Positions 19,954 to 29,198 of a stretch of 64,000 bases of DNA are shown piece by piece; positions within the stretch are counted from its first letter, which is position 1, and each line of letters starts with the position of its first letter. This DNA comes from Pseudomonas putida (GTDB lineage Bacteria; Pseudomonadota; Gammaproteobacteria; Pseudomonadales; Pseudomonadaceae), in assembly GCF_030159595.1 (NCBI RefSeq), contig NZ_BSKJ01000006.1:62001-126000 (forward strand), read 5' to 3'. The notes beneath the pieces are model-generated. The model saw nothing but the letters and a program-made list of their open reading frames with translations, did no database searches and was not told the DNA's origin. The position numbers and the translations under genes are program-made.

Positions 19954-19970
19954 CACCAGAATGCAACGCG

Positions 19971-19984
19971 TTCGGAATACCGGC
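19971..19984. promoter_or_regulatory. AauR-type upstream activator site 2 (degenerate)
   Basis: TTCGGAATACCGGC keeps TTCGG-N4-CCG but loses the last two bases of the motif. It is centred 31 bp (about three helical turns) from site 1, so both would face the same side. Confidence 0.6.
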
Positions 19985-20060
19985 CGAAAAATGACGTCAC
20001 AATTGCCCGGAAAACTTCAAACCTCAGGAATTTCGCGGCGTTATGATCGGAGTCAGGGCT

Positions 20061-20076
20061 TGGCACGAGTCATGCT
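20061..20076 (+). promoter_or_regulatory. Sigma-54 promoter of gltI
   Basis: TGGCACGAGTCATGCT carries the -24 GG and -12 GC spaced by exactly 10 bases. It matches TGGCAC-N5-TTGC at all but one key base and fits the sigma-54 activator AauR encoded downstream. Confidence 0.8.
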
Positions 20077-20178
20077 CTACACTTGGTAGCCGAATGCACT
20101 CGCTTCTTGCGGTATTCGTTGAACGAAAGAGTCCGCCAACGGCTCCATAAAAAAAACAAACACGTCGAGGAAAATTTG

Positions 20179-21096
20179 ATGCGTATCGTTCGTCAATTGC
20201 TGGGCGCCGCCATCGCGGCCGCTGTGATCGCTTCGCCGGCCATGGCCGAAGAACTGACCGGCACCCTGAAGAAGATCAAGGAATCGGGCACCATCACCCT
20301 GGGCCACCGCGACTCCTCCATCCCGTTTTCCTACCTGGCCGGCAAGCCCGAGCCCGTGGGCTACTCGCATGATATCCAGCTGGCTGTCGTCGACGCCCTG
20401 AAGAAGCAACTGGGTACGGACATCAAGGTCCGTTACAACCTGGTCACCTCCCAGACCCGCATCCCGCTGGTGCAGAACGGCACCGTGGACCTTGAGTGCG
20501 GCTCCACCACCAACAACGTCGAGCGCCAGCAGCAAGTCGGCTTCTCGGTCGGCATCTTCGAAGTCGGCACCCGCCTGTTGACCAAGGTCAAGGACGGTGC
20601 ACCTGCATACAAAGACTTCCCGGACCTGGCCGGCAGGAACGTGGTGACCACCGCCGGCACCACCTCCGAGCGCATCCTCAAGGCGATGAACGCCGACAAG
20701 CAGATGAAGATGAACGTGATTTCCGCCAAGGACCACGGTGAAGCCTTCAACATGCTCGAAAGCGGCCGCGCCGTGGCCTTCATGATGGACGACGCTCTGC
20801 TCGCCGGCGAAATGGCCAAGGCCCGCAAGCCTTCGGACTGGGTCATTACCGGCACCCCACAGTCGTATGAAATCTACGGTTGCATGGTGCGCAAAGAAGA
20901 CGCGGCCTTCAAGAAAGCGGTCGATGACGCCATCGTCGGTTACTTCAAGTCGGGCGAAGTCAACAAGAGCTACGACAAATGGTTCATGCAGCCGATCCCG
21001 CCAAAAGGCCTGAACCTGCAGTTCCAGATGAGCGACGAACTGAAAAAACTGATCGCCGAGCCGACCGACAAGGCGGCAGACGAGAAGAAGTCCTGA
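20179..21096 (+). CDS. gltI: Glutamate/aspartate ABC transporter, periplasmic binding protein
   Basis: The binding protein for acidic amino acids has 305 residues. A signal peptide ends at AMA with the mature protein starting at EE about residue 25. The type 3 solute-binding fold follows: GTITLGHRDSSIPFSY near the mature start, VDLECGSTTNN, and TTAGTTSER. The start was set by the signal peptide and GAGGAAAA. A hairpin in the 145-bp gap before gltJ probably keeps this protein in excess over the membrane parts. Expression should follow AauRS and sigma-54. Confidence 0.95.
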   Translation: MRIVRQLLGAAIAAAVIASPAMAEELTGTLKKIKESGTITLGHRDSSIPFSYLAGKPEPVGYSHDIQLAVVDALKKQLGTDIKVRYNLVTSQTRIPLVQNGTVDLECGSTTNNVERQQQVGFSVGIFEVGTRLLTKVKDGAPAYKDFPDLAGRNVVTTAGTTSERILKAMNADKQMKMNVISAKDHGEAFNMLESGRAVAFMMDDALLAGEMAKARKPSDWVITGTPQSYEIYGCMVRKEDAAFKKAVDDAIVGYFKSGEVNKSYDKWFMQPIPPKGLNLQFQMSDELKKLIAEPTDKAADEKKS

Positions 21097-21170
21097 TCCT
21101 CAGCAAATAGTGGCCTGGTGCTCAAGCGCACGAATCAATTCTGCAGGCCACTCATTAGTGTCTAACCTTT

Positions 21171-21199
21171 CATCCGAGGGCGCTTGCCGCCCCCGGATG
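21171..21199 (+). terminator. Intercistronic hairpin between gltI and gltJ
   Basis: CATCCG-GGGCG pairs with CGCCC-CGGATG around loop CTTGC with one A/C mismatch. With no T-run, it reads as an mRNA stabiliser or partial attenuator after the binding-protein gene. Confidence 0.6.
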
Positions 21200-21241
21200 C
21201 TCGAAGGTGCCCGTGAAACAACCGTCTGAGGGGAAATCCCG

Positions 21242-21988
21242 ATGAATTACAACTGGGACTGGGGCGTGTTCTTCAAGTCCACCGGCGTGGGCAGCGAAAC
21301 CTATCTGGACTGGTACATCACCGGCCTGGGCTGGACCATCGCCATCGCCATCACCGCCTGGATCATCGCGCTGCTGCTGGGGTCAGTCCTCGGCGTCATG
21401 CGTACCGTGCCGAACCGCCTGGTATCGGGCATCGCTACCGCCTATGTGGAGCTATTCCGCAACGTGCCATTGCTGGTGCAGCTGTTCATCTGGTACTTCC
21501 TGGTACCGGACCTGCTGCCCGAAGGCCTGCAGGAGTGGTTCAAGCAGGACCTGAACCCGACCACTTCGGCACTGATCAGCGTGGTCATCTGCCTGGGCCT
21601 GTTCACCGCAGCCCGCGTCTGCGAACAAGTGCGTACCGGTATCCAGGCGCTGCCGCGTGGCCAGGAAGCCGCCGCCCGCGCCATGGGCTTCAGCCTCCCG
21701 CAGATCTACAACAACGTGCTGCTGCCGCAGGCTTACCGGATCATCATTCCACCGCTCACCTCTGAGTTCCTCAACGTCTTCAAGAACTCCTCGGTGGCGT
21801 CGCTGATCGGCCTGATGGAGCTGCTGGCGCAGACCAAACAGACCGCTGAGTTCTCCGCCAACCTGTTCGAGGCGTTCACCCTGGCCACGCTGATCTACTT
21901 CACCCTGAACATGGGCCTGATGCTGCTGATGCGCATGGTCGAGAAGAAAGTCGCCGTGCCTGGCCTGATTTCCGTGGGGGGCAAATAA
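21242..21988 (+). CDS. gltJ: Glutamate/aspartate ABC transporter permease
   Basis: The protein is an inner-membrane permease of 248 residues, of the HisM/polar amino acid family. Several membrane spans are visible, beginning at IAIAITAWIIALLLG. The ATPase-docking EAA loop reads GQEAAARAMGFSLPQ. The gene lies within an operon, and its stop is immediately followed by the gltK start with no intervening base. It should form a heterodimer with GltK and use GltL as motor. Confidence 0.94.
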   Translation: MNYNWDWGVFFKSTGVGSETYLDWYITGLGWTIAIAITAWIIALLLGSVLGVMRTVPNRLVSGIATAYVELFRNVPLLVQLFIWYFLVPDLLPEGLQEWFKQDLNPTTSALISVVICLGLFTAARVCEQVRTGIQALPRGQEAAARAMGFSLPQIYNNVLLPQAYRIIIPPLTSEFLNVFKNSSVASLIGLMELLAQTKQTAEFSANLFEAFTLATLIYFTLNMGLMLLMRMVEKKVAVPGLISVGGK

Positions 21989-22660
21989 ATGGACATGGAT
22001 TTCAGCGAAATCATTCCGGCCCTGCCCGCCCTCTGGGACGGCATGGTCATGACCCTGCAACTGATGGTCATGGGCGTGGTTGGCGGTATCGCGCTGGGCA
22101 CCGTCCTGGCACTGATGCGTCTGTCGTCGAGCAAGCTGCTGTCACGTGTGGCTGGCGCCTACGTCAACTACTTCCGCTCTATCCCGCTGCTGCTGGTGAT
22201 CACCTGGTTCTACCTGGCAGTGCCATTCGTGCTGCGCTGGATCACCGGCGAAGACACCCCCGTGGGTGCCTTCACCTCGTGCGTGGTGGCGTTCATGATG
22301 TTCGAGGCTGCGTACTTCTGCGAGATCGTGCGTGCCGGCGTGCAGTCGATTTCCAAAGGCCAGATGGGCGCCGCGCAAGCGCTGGGCATGAACTACGCGC
22401 AAACCATGCGCCTGATCATCCTGCCCCAGGCCTTCCGCAAGATGACCCCGCTGCTGCTGCAGCAGAGCATCATCCTGTTCCAGGACACCTCGCTGGTGTA
22501 CACCGTGGGCCTGGTAGACTTCCTCAACTCGGCACGCTCCAACGGCGACATCATCGGGCGCTCCCATGAGTTCCTGATCTTCGCCGGCGTCGTGTACTTC
22601 CTCATCAGCTTCTCCGCTTCGTGGCTGGTCAAGCGCCTGCAAAAAAGGATCACCGTATGA
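21989..22660 (+). CDS. gltK: Glutamate/aspartate ABC transporter permease
   Basis: The second permease subunit has 223 residues, with an EAA loop at [15 protein letters not shown] and about five membrane spans. The ATG directly follows the gltJ stop. The last four bases overlap the gltL start (ATGA). Both joints favour coupled synthesis of the membrane complex. It is a paralogue of gltJ. Confidence 0.94.
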   Translation: MDMDFSEIIPALPALWDGMVMTLQLMVMGVVGGIALGTVLALMRLSSSKLLSRVAGAYVNYFRSIPLLLVITWFYLAVPFVLRWITGEDTPVGAFTSCVVAFMMFEAAYFCEIVRAGVQSISKGQMGAAQALGMNYAQTMRLIILPQAFRKMTPLLLQQSIILFQDTSLVYTVGLVDFLNSARSNGDIIGRSHEFLIFAGVVYFLISFSASWLVKRLQKRITV

Positions 22661-23391
22661 TTTCCATCAAGAACGTCAACAAGTGGTACGGCGACTTCCA
22701 GGTACTGACCGACTGCAGCACCGAGGTCAAGAAAGGTGAAGTGGTGGTGGTCTGTGGCCCGTCGGGCTCGGGCAAGTCCACCCTGATCAAGTGCGTCAAC
22801 GCCCTGGAGCCGTTCCAGAAAGGTGACATCGTGGTCGATGGCACTTCGATCGCCGACCCGAAGACCAACCTGCCCAAGCTGCGTTCGCGGGTTGGCATGG
22901 TGTTCCAGCACTTCGAACTGTTCCCGCACCTGTCCATCACCGAGAACCTGACCATTGCCCAGCGCAAGGTGCTCGGCCGCAGCGAAGCGGAAGCGACCAA
23001 AAAAGGCCTGGCCCTGCTCGACCGCGTCGGCCTCGGTGCCCACGCCAAGAAGCACCCCGGCCAGCTGTCCGGTGGTCAGCAGCAGCGCGTGGCCATTGCC
23101 CGCGCCTTGTCAATGGACCCGATCGTCATGCTGTTCGACGAACCGACCTCGGCACTGGACCCGGAAATGGTCAACGAAGTACTGGACGTAATGGTTGAAC
23201 TGGCCCACGAAGGCATGACCATGATGTGCGTGACCCACGAAATGGGCTTCGCCCGCAAAGTGGCCAACCGCGTCATCTTCATGGACAAAGGCAACATTAT
23301 CGAGGACTGCCAGAAGGAAGACTTCTTCGGCAACCCGACTGCCCGCCACGAGCGTACCCAGCACTTCCTCAGCAAGATCCTGCAACACTGA
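22657..23391 (+). CDS. gltL: Glutamate/aspartate ABC transporter ATPase
   Basis: The motor subunit, 244 residues, of the polar amino acid class. It shows Walker [10 protein letters not shown]-loop [11 protein letters not shown], signature [15 protein letters not shown], Walker [15 protein letters not shown] and switch histidine in CVTHEMG. The ATG overlaps the gltK stop. An in-frame start 36 bases earlier would put a permease-like tail on it and was rejected. After a 73-bp gap the sensor gene aauS begins, so transporter and regulator are probably partly co-transcribed. Confidence 0.95.
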   Translation: MISIKNVNKWYGDFQVLTDCSTEVKKGEVVVVCGPSGSGKSTLIKCVNALEPFQKGDIVVDGTSIADPKTNLPKLRSRVGMVFQHFELFPHLSITENLTIAQRKVLGRSEAEATKKGLALLDRVGLGAHAKKHPGQLSGGQQQRVAIARALSMDPIVMLFDEPTSALDPEMVNEVLDVMVELAHEGMTMMCVTHEMGFARKVANRVIFMDKGNIIEDCQKEDFFGNPTARHERTQHFLSKILQH

Positions 23392-23464
23392 TTTTGCCTC
23401 ACTGAACCGGCCGGCGCCGCTGCCCTTTCGGGCAGCTGGCGCTGGTCGTGACAAGGCCACTGTG

Positions 23465-25369
23465 ATGAAATGCGACCCTTCGCTTCTTCTCCCTGCCAAG
23501 CCTGCCGTGAATTCCCGCCTGCTCCGCCAATTGCTGTTGCCTCCCCTGATCATCCTGCTGATGGTCGGCCTGGGGTTGGCTGGCTATCTGATCAGCGAGA
23601 GCAACGGCATTCGCACCCTCAGCGAAAACGGCGAACGCCAGCTGGAGCTGCACGCGCGCACGGTCGAAAGCGAAATCAGCAAGTACACCTACCTGCCAAG
23701 CCTGCTAGAGCTGGAAGACAGCGTCTCGCACCTGCTCACCGACCCGGACGGCGGCTCACGCCAGACCGTCAACGAATACCTTGAAGGCCTGAACCGCCGC
23801 AGCCGCAGCCGGGCCATCTTCGTCCTCGACACCAATGGCCGGGTGCAGGCCACCAGCAACTGGCGCGATGCCGACTCATTCCTGGGTGAAGACCTGTCGT
23901 TTCGCGCGTACTTTCAGACGGCCGTGCGCGGCGAGCCTGGTCGTTTCTATGGCATCGGCAGCACCACCGGCGAGGCCGGCTACTACCTGGCCCATGGCCT
24001 GGAGGAGCACGGCAAGATCATTGGCGTGGCGGTGATCAAAGTGCGCCTGGACACCCTCGAAGAGCGCTGGCAGCGTGCGCGCCTGGAGGCGTTCGTCAGC
24101 GACGAGAACGGCATTATCATTCTCTCCAGTGACCCGGCCAGACGCCTGAAGTCAGTACGCCCGCTGACCCCGCAAATCAAGGAACGCCTGGCGCGCAGCC
24201 TGCAGTACTACTGGTGGCCATTGAACGAGCTGCAGCCACTGGCACGGGAAACCCTGGCCGATGGCGTGGAAAAACTGACCTTCCCTGCCAACAGTGAAAC
24301 TGCCCAGGGCAAGCCCCACGAAGTGGCCTACCTGGCCCAGACCCGGCGCCTGGCCGATACACCCTGGCATTTCACCCTGCTGACCCCACTGCAGGACCTA
24401 CGTCGTGAATCCATGGTGCAAGGCATCCTGGTAGCCGTGGCCTTTGCCTTGCTGGCGATCCTTGGCATCGCCTGGAACGAGCGACGCAAAGTTATCGCCA
24501 CCCGCCTGGCCGCCCGCGAGGCGCTGCAAGAAGCCAACAGCCAGCTGGAGCGGCGAATCGCCGAACGCACAGCCGACCTGCGTGCCAGCAATGAACGCCT
24601 GAAGGGGCAGATTCGCGAGCGCCGGCATGCCGAGCAGACCTTGCGCCACGCCCAGGATGAGCTGGTGCAGGCTGGCAAGCTGGCCGCCATCGGGCAAATG
24701 TCCACCAGCATCGCCCATGAGCTGAACCAGCCGCTGGCCGCGTTGCGCACCTTGTCTGGTAACACGGTGCGTTTCCTCGAACGCGGGGCACTGGAAACGG
24801 CTAGCACCAACCTGCGTACCATGAACGACCTGATCGACCGCATGGGCCGTATTACCGCAAGCCTGCGCTCGTTCGCCCGGCGTGGCGATGACCGCGGCCA
24901 GGCTTCGCTGGCCAAAGCGGTGGAAGCCACCTTGCAGGTACTGGCCAACCGTATCAGCGCGTGCCATTTGCAGTTGCACCATCAGTTCGAGGACCAGCAA
25001 CTGGCCATCGACCAGACTCGCCTGGAGCAGATTCTGGTCAACCTGATCGGCAACGCCCTCGACGCCATGGCGGCGCAACCCTTGCCCGAGCTGTGGCTGG
25101 AAGGCGAACTGCAGGGCGACAAGTACCGCTTGCAGGTGCGCGATAATGGCCACGGCATCGATGCTGAGGCGCGCAAGCACCTGTTCGAACCTTTCTTCAC
25201 CACCAAACCGGGCGAACATGGCCTGGGCCTGGGCCTGACCCTGTCGGCGAGCCTTGCCGCCGCCGCCAAGGGCAGCCTCAACGTCGAGCACCCCGCCACT
25301 GGCGGCACGGCCTTCGTCCTGGCCCTGCCACTGGTATCCCCCCCTAGCGAATCGGCAGAGCACCCATGA
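23465..25369 (+). CDS. aauS: Acidic amino acid sensor histidine kinase (DctB family)
   Basis: A membrane sensor of 634 residues. A first membrane span (about 26-45) and a second (about 320-340) bracket a periplasmic double-Cache-like domain. Next are a coiled-coil linker (LEEANSQLERRIAERTADL type), the phospho-acceptor H418 in SIAHELNQPLAAL, and an ATPase domain (NLIGNALDA, DNGHGID, GLGLGL). It should sense glutamate or aspartate and phosphorylate AauR. GTG and ATG are adjacent at the start, and I took the ATG. Its stop overlaps the aauR start (ATGA). Confidence 0.93.
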   Translation: MKCDPSLLLPAKPAVNSRLLRQLLLPPLIILLMVGLGLAGYLISESNGIRTLSENGERQLELHARTVESEISKYTYLPSLLELEDSVSHLLTDPDGGSRQTVNEYLEGLNRRSRSRAIFVLDTNGRVQATSNWRDADSFLGEDLSFRAYFQTAVRGEPGRFYGIGSTTGEAGYYLAHGLEEHGKIIGVAVIKVRLDTLEERWQRARLEAFVSDENGIIILSSDPARRLKSVRPLTPQIKERLARSLQYYWWPLNELQPLARETLADGVEKLTFPANSETAQGKPHEVAYLAQTRRLADTPWHFTLLTPLQDLRRESMVQGILVAVAFALLAILGIAWNERRKVIATRLAAREALQEANSQLERRIAERTADLRASNERLKGQIRERRHAEQTLRHAQDELVQAGKLAAIGQMSTSIAHELNQPLAALRTLSGNTVRFLERGALETASTNLRTMNDLIDRMGRITASLRSFARRGDDRGQASLAKAVEATLQVLANRISACHLQLHHQFEDQQLAIDQTRLEQILVNLIGNALDAMAAQPLPELWLEGELQGDKYRLQVRDNGHGIDAEARKHLFEPFFTTKPGEHGLGLGLTLSASLAAAAKGSLNVEHPATGGTAFVLALPLVSPPSESAEHP

Positions 25370-26694
25370 ACCAAGCGCCTCTTACCGTCCTGATCGTCGA
25401 AGACGACCCGCATGTGCTGCTCGGCTGCCAGCAGGCGCTGGCGCTGGAAGATATCGCCTGTGAGGGCGTGGGCAGCGCCGAACAGGCGCTGGAACGCATC
25501 GGCGACGATTTCGCCGGTATTGTCGTCAGTGACATCCGCTTGCCGGGCATCGATGGCTTGGAGCTGCTCAACCGCCTCAAGGCCCGCGATCGCAGCCTGC
25601 CGGTGGTGCTGATCACCGGCCATGGCGATATCGACATGGCAGTCGGCGCCATGCGTGACGGCGCCTACGATTTTATGGAGAAACCGTTCTCCCCTGAACG
25701 CCTGGTCGATGTGGTGCGCCGAGCACTCGAACAGCGCGGGCTGTCGCGGGAAGTTGTGGCCCTACGTCGCCAACTGGCCGAGCAGAGCAGCCTTGAAGGC
25801 CGCATCATCGGCCGCTCCCCCGCCATGCAGCACCTACGCGAGCTGATTGCCAACGTCGCCGATACCTCAGCCAACGTGCTGATCGAAGGCGAGACCGGCA
25901 CCGGCAAGGAACTGGTAGCCCGCTGCCTGCACGATTTCAGCCGCCGGCAGGGCCAACCGTTCGTGGCGCTGAACTGTGGCGGGTTGCCGGAAAACCTGTT
26001 CGAAAGCGAGATTTTCGGCCACGAGGCCAACGCCTTCACCGGTGCCGGCAAACGTCGCATTGGCAAGATCGAACACGCCAACGGCGGCACGCTGTTCCTC
26101 GATGAAGTGGAGAGCATGCCGATCAACCTGCAGATCAAGCTGCTGCGCGTGCTGCAGGAACGCACCCTGGAGCGATTGGGCTCGAATCAGAGCATCCAGG
26201 TGGATTGCCGGGTGATCGCCGCGACCAAGGCCGACCTCGACAGCATGGGCCAAAGCGGCCAGTTCCGCAGCGACCTGTACTACCGGCTGAACGTGGTGAC
26301 CCTGGAGCTGCCGCCACTGCGCGAACGCCGCGAAGACATCCTGCAACTGTTCGAACACTTCCTCCAGCAGTCGGCCCTGCGCTTCGACCGGGAAACACCA
26401 ACGCTGGACAGCCAGACCTTGTCGCGCCTGATGGCCCATGACTGGCTGGGTAATGTGCGCGAGTTGCGCAACGTGGCTGAACGCTATGCCCTCGGCCTGC
26501 CCGCGTTCAAGAAAGGCCCCAGCGGTGGCGCCAGCCAGGGCCTGGGCTTTGCCGAGGCGGTGGAGGCATTCGAACGCAACCTGCTCAGCGACGCCCTGCA
26601 ACGCACGGGTGGCAACCTGAGCCAGGCCAGTCAGGAGCTGGGCATGGCCAAGACCACGCTGTTCGACAAAGTGAAAAAATACGGCCTCGGCTGA
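25366..26694 (+). CDS. aauR: Sigma-54-dependent response regulator of acidic amino acid uptake
   Basis: The protein has 442 residues. Its receiver domain carries phospho-acceptor D56. A central AAA+ domain (Walker A GETGTGKE, Walker B GTLFLDEVE) and a C-terminal Fis-type helix-turn-helix (LSQASQELGMAKTTLFDKVKK) follow. The sigma-54 contact loop reads NAFTGA at 222-227, not the usual GAFTGA. DctD-type activators normally keep the glycine, so this is odd. The gene is translationally coupled to aauS. Targets here are the inverted repeats before gltI. Confidence 0.93.
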   Translation: MNQAPLTVLIVEDDPHVLLGCQQALALEDIACEGVGSAEQALERIGDDFAGIVVSDIRLPGIDGLELLNRLKARDRSLPVVLITGHGDIDMAVGAMRDGAYDFMEKPFSPERLVDVVRRALEQRGLSREVVALRRQLAEQSSLEGRIIGRSPAMQHLRELIANVADTSANVLIEGETGTGKELVARCLHDFSRRQGQPFVALNCGGLPENLFESEIFGHEANAFTGAGKRRIGKIEHANGGTLFLDEVESMPINLQIKLLRVLQERTLERLGSNQSIQVDCRVIAATKADLDSMGQSGQFRSDLYYRLNVVTLELPPLRERREDILQLFEHFLQQSALRFDRETPTLDSQTLSRLMAHDWLGNVRELRNVAERYALGLPAFKKGPSGGASQGLGFAEAVEAFERNLLSDALQRTGGNLSQASQELGMAKTTLFDKVKKYGLG

Positions 26695-26719
26695 CCTCAA
26701 CCCAAACTGGAAAGACAAC

Positions 26720-27055
26720 GTGGATCTGGTATTCAAAGCGGCCCTGGGCGCTGGCGTGGTGCTGTTGCTGGCGGTGCTGTCGAAGACGCGCAATTACTAC
26801 ATCGCCGGGCTGGTGCCGTTGTTCCCCACCTTTGCCCTGATTGCCCACTACATCGTCGGCAAGGGGCGCAGCATTGCAGACTTGAAGACCACCATCCTGT
26901 TCGGCATGTGGTCGATCATTCCGTATTTCGTGTACCTGGCGACCTTGTATGTGCTGGTCGACCGCCTGCGCCTGGAGGCGTCGCTGGCGCTGGCCACGGT
27001 GGCCTGGCTGATGGCTGCGACTGTGCTGGTGACGTTGTGGGTGCGGATGCACTGA
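26720..27055 (+). CDS. GlpM-family small membrane protein
   Basis: The protein has 111 residues, nearly all hydrophobic, with about four membrane spans. The block SKTRNYYIAGLVPLFPTF and the FGMWSIIPYF segment match the GlpM family, which in P. aeruginosa was linked to alginate and lies beside glpD. Here it follows aauR by 25 bp and is far from the glycerol genes. The start is a GTG behind GGAAAG. Molecular function is unknown. Confidence 0.75.
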   Translation: MDLVFKAALGAGVVLLLAVLSKTRNYYIAGLVPLFPTFALIAHYIVGKGRSIADLKTTILFGMWSIIPYFVYLATLYVLVDRLRLEASLALATVAWLMAATVLVTLWVRMH

Positions 27056-27088
27056 GCCTGCAACTGTGGGAGCGTGTCTGCCTTTGGT

Positions 27089-28084
27089 TCACAGCCCTGC
27101 GATGTGCGTGGCATCCTGCCGATGCGCTTGCAGATATGGCAACACCGCCCCTAGCAGCGGCGCCTTGAACGGCTCTTGGAAGCGGTGCGCCAGCCCTGGT
27201 ATAAGCCGCAACTGGCTGCCCTGGATATGCGCAGCCAGGTGCACGCCATGCATCACCGGCAACAACGGGTCAGCCGTGCCGTGTACCACCAAGGTCGGTA
27301 CCCGCAGCTGGTTGAGCAATTCGACCCGGCTCGGCTCGGCCAGTATCGCCATGATCTGGCGCTTGGCCCCGTCAGGGTTGAACGCCCGGTCGTAGGCCAC
27401 CGCCGCCTGATGCAGCAACACTTCACGGTCGTCCCGCACCTCGGGGCTGCCCAGGGCCGCCAGCAGATCGGCCTGCTGCTCGATGGCCACTTCGCGGCTC
27501 GGCGCGCTGCGCCGGGCCAGCAACTGCACCAGCGCCGGATCCGGCGCCGGCAGCCCCGCCGCCCCTGAACTGGACATGACCAACGTCAGGCTGCGAACGC
27601 GCTCAGGTGCCATGGCCGCCAGGTGCTGGGCAATCATGCCGCCCATGCTCACGCCCAGTACATGAAACTGGCGCACACCCAACGCATCCATCAGACGCAT
27701 GCCGTCATCCGCCATGTCGGTCAACGTATAAGGCGCCGCCACCGGCAAGCCCAGCTTGTAGCGCAGCAGCTCAACCGTCAGGTTGGCCGACGGAGGCATC
27801 TGATTCCAGCGTGACAGGCCAACATCGCGGTTGTCATAGCGGATAACCCGAAAGCCTTGGCGGCACAACGCCTCGACCACATCGTCCGGCCAGTGAATCA
27901 GTTGCCCACCCAGGCCCATGACCAGCAACAACGCCGGGTCACGCGGCGCGCCAACGCTCTGGTACACCAGGCTGACCGCGCCGAGTTCGGCACGTTGTAC
28001 CGGCACATGGGCGTCACACCGCTGTTCGGCGAAACTCGCAGGTACGCTGACAAGGAATAAAAGAAAAAGCCAAAAAGCCCGCAT
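27089..28084 (-). CDS. Exported alpha/beta hydrolase
   Basis: A 331-residue serine hydrolase with a signal peptide ([18 protein letters not shown], cut before EQ). The nucleophile lies in GVSMGGM. The acid is in [11 protein letters not shown] and the histidine in GLAHRF. The oxyanion region reads LLVMGLGGQ. The closest pattern is the class annotated as esterase, epoxide hydrolase or haloperoxidase-like. The substrate is not evident. The gene is divergent from metR, 196 bp away, and almost touches the GlpM-like gene tail to tail. Start chosen for the signal peptide. The ribosome site is weak. Confidence 0.85.
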   Translation of the reverse strand: MRAFWLFLLFLVSVPASFAEQRCDAHVPVQRAELGAVSLVYQSVGAPRDPALLLVMGLGGQLIHWPDDVVEALCRQGFRVIRYDNRDVGLSRWNQMPPSANLTVELLRYKLGLPVAAPYTLTDMADDGMRLMDALGVRQFHVLGVSMGGMIAQHLAAMAPERVRSLTLVMSSSGAAGLPAPDPALVQLLARRSAPSREVAIEQQADLLAALGSPEVRDDREVLLHQAAVAYDRAFNPDGAKRQIMAILAEPSRVELLNQLRVPTLVVHGTADPLLPVMHGVHLAAHIQGSQLRLIPGLAHRFQEPFKAPLLGAVLPYLQAHRQDATHIAGL

Positions 28085-28280
28085 GAAAGAAACACCAGAA
28101 TGCAGATCCCCAGTAGAGCGCGAGTCTGATGAATTCTGTTCGGGCGCGCTGCCACAGTTCGGTGACAGTTTCATGACTCCCGCCAGGCGGTGCGGCTGAA
28201 CGCCCAGTCGACAGGCACAACAACATGAGAGAAACTCAACTCATTCTCTGCTTCTTCAATCCCACACCCCGGAGTCAGCT

Positions 28281-29198
28281 GTGCTGGAGATCCGTCACCT
28301 GAAAACCCTTCATGCCCTGCGCGAAGCCGACAGCCTGGTGGAGGCCGCCGAGCGCCTGCACCTGACCCAGTCGGCACTGTCACATCAGTTCAAGGAGCTG
28401 GAAGAGCGCCTGGGCCTGCCGCTGTTCGTGCGCAAGACCAAGCCGATCCGCTTCACCAGCGCCGGGCTGCGCCTGCTGCAACTGGCCGATGCGACCCTGC
28501 CGTTACTGCGCGGCGCCGAGCGTGACATCGCGCGCCTGGCCGGTGGCACGGCCGGGCGCCTGCACATGGCCATCGAATGCCACAGCTGCTTCCAGTGGCT
28601 GATGCCGACCATCGACCAGTTCCGCGATGCCTGGCCGGAAGTGGAGCTGGACCTGGCCTCCGGCTTTGCCTTCGCCCCGCTGCCGGCCCTGGCCCGCGGC
28701 GACCTGGACCTGGTGGTAACCTCCGATCCGCTGGACCTGTCGGGGATCACTTATGTGCCGCTGTTCACTTACGAGGCGATGCTGGCGGTGGCCAACCAGC
28801 ACCCGCTGGCCAGCAAGCCCTACATCGTGCCGCAAGACCTGCTCGACCAGACGCTGATCACCTACCCGGTGGAGCGCGACCGCCTGGACATCTTCACCCG
28901 TTTCCTGGAGCCGGCCGACATCGAACCGGCCGCTGTGCGCACCTCGGAGCTGACAGTGATGATGATGCAGCTGGTGGCCAGCGGCCGTGGCGTGTGCGGC
29001 ATGCCCCACTGGGCACTGCACGAGTACAGCTCGCGCGGCTATGTGAAAGGCAAGCGCCTGGGTGAGAAAGGCCTGTTTGCCACCCTTTATGCCGCCGTGC
29101 GCACCGACATGCTCGATGCGCCGTACATGCGCGACTTCCTGTTGACCGCCAAAGACACCTCGTTCGCCACCCTCGATGGGGTCAGCGCGGTACGCTGA
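28281..29198 (+). CDS. metR: LysR-type regulator MetR
   Basis: MetR activates methionine synthesis genes with homocysteine as co-inducer. The protein has 305 residues. The helix-turn-helix (SLVEAAERLHLTQSALSHQFKEL) and the effector domain are very like E. coli MetR, including the AIECHSCFQWL motif, ARGDLDLVVTSD, TYPVERDRLD and LYAAVR. The start is GTG after GGAG. Its last 17 bases overlap the convergent Nudix gene. Its own targets, such as metE, are not in the window. Confidence 0.92.
   Translation: MLEIRHLKTLHALREADSLVEAAERLHLTQSALSHQFKELEERLGLPLFVRKTKPIRFTSAGLRLLQLADATLPLLRGAERDIARLAGGTAGRLHMAIECHSCFQWLMPTIDQFRDAWPEVELDLASGFAFAPLPALARGDLDLVVTSDPLDLSGITYVPLFTYEAMLAVANQHPLASKPYIVPQDLLDQTLITYPVERDRLDIFTRFLEPADIEPAAVRTSELTVMMMQLVASGRGVCGMPHWALHEYSSRGYVKGKRLGEKGLFATLYAAVRTDMLDAPYMRDFLLTAKDTSFATLDGVSAVR

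Larger units (their letters stand above)
19845..20178. other. Intergenic region: divergent promoters of NEL gene and gltI
   Basis: Its right part holds two AauR-type sites and a sigma-54 promoter for gltI (listed separately). The left part, next to the NEL gene, is AT-rich (GGTAATTAAATATGAG) and probably carries that gene's promoter. Nothing coding was recognised. Confidence 0.6.
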
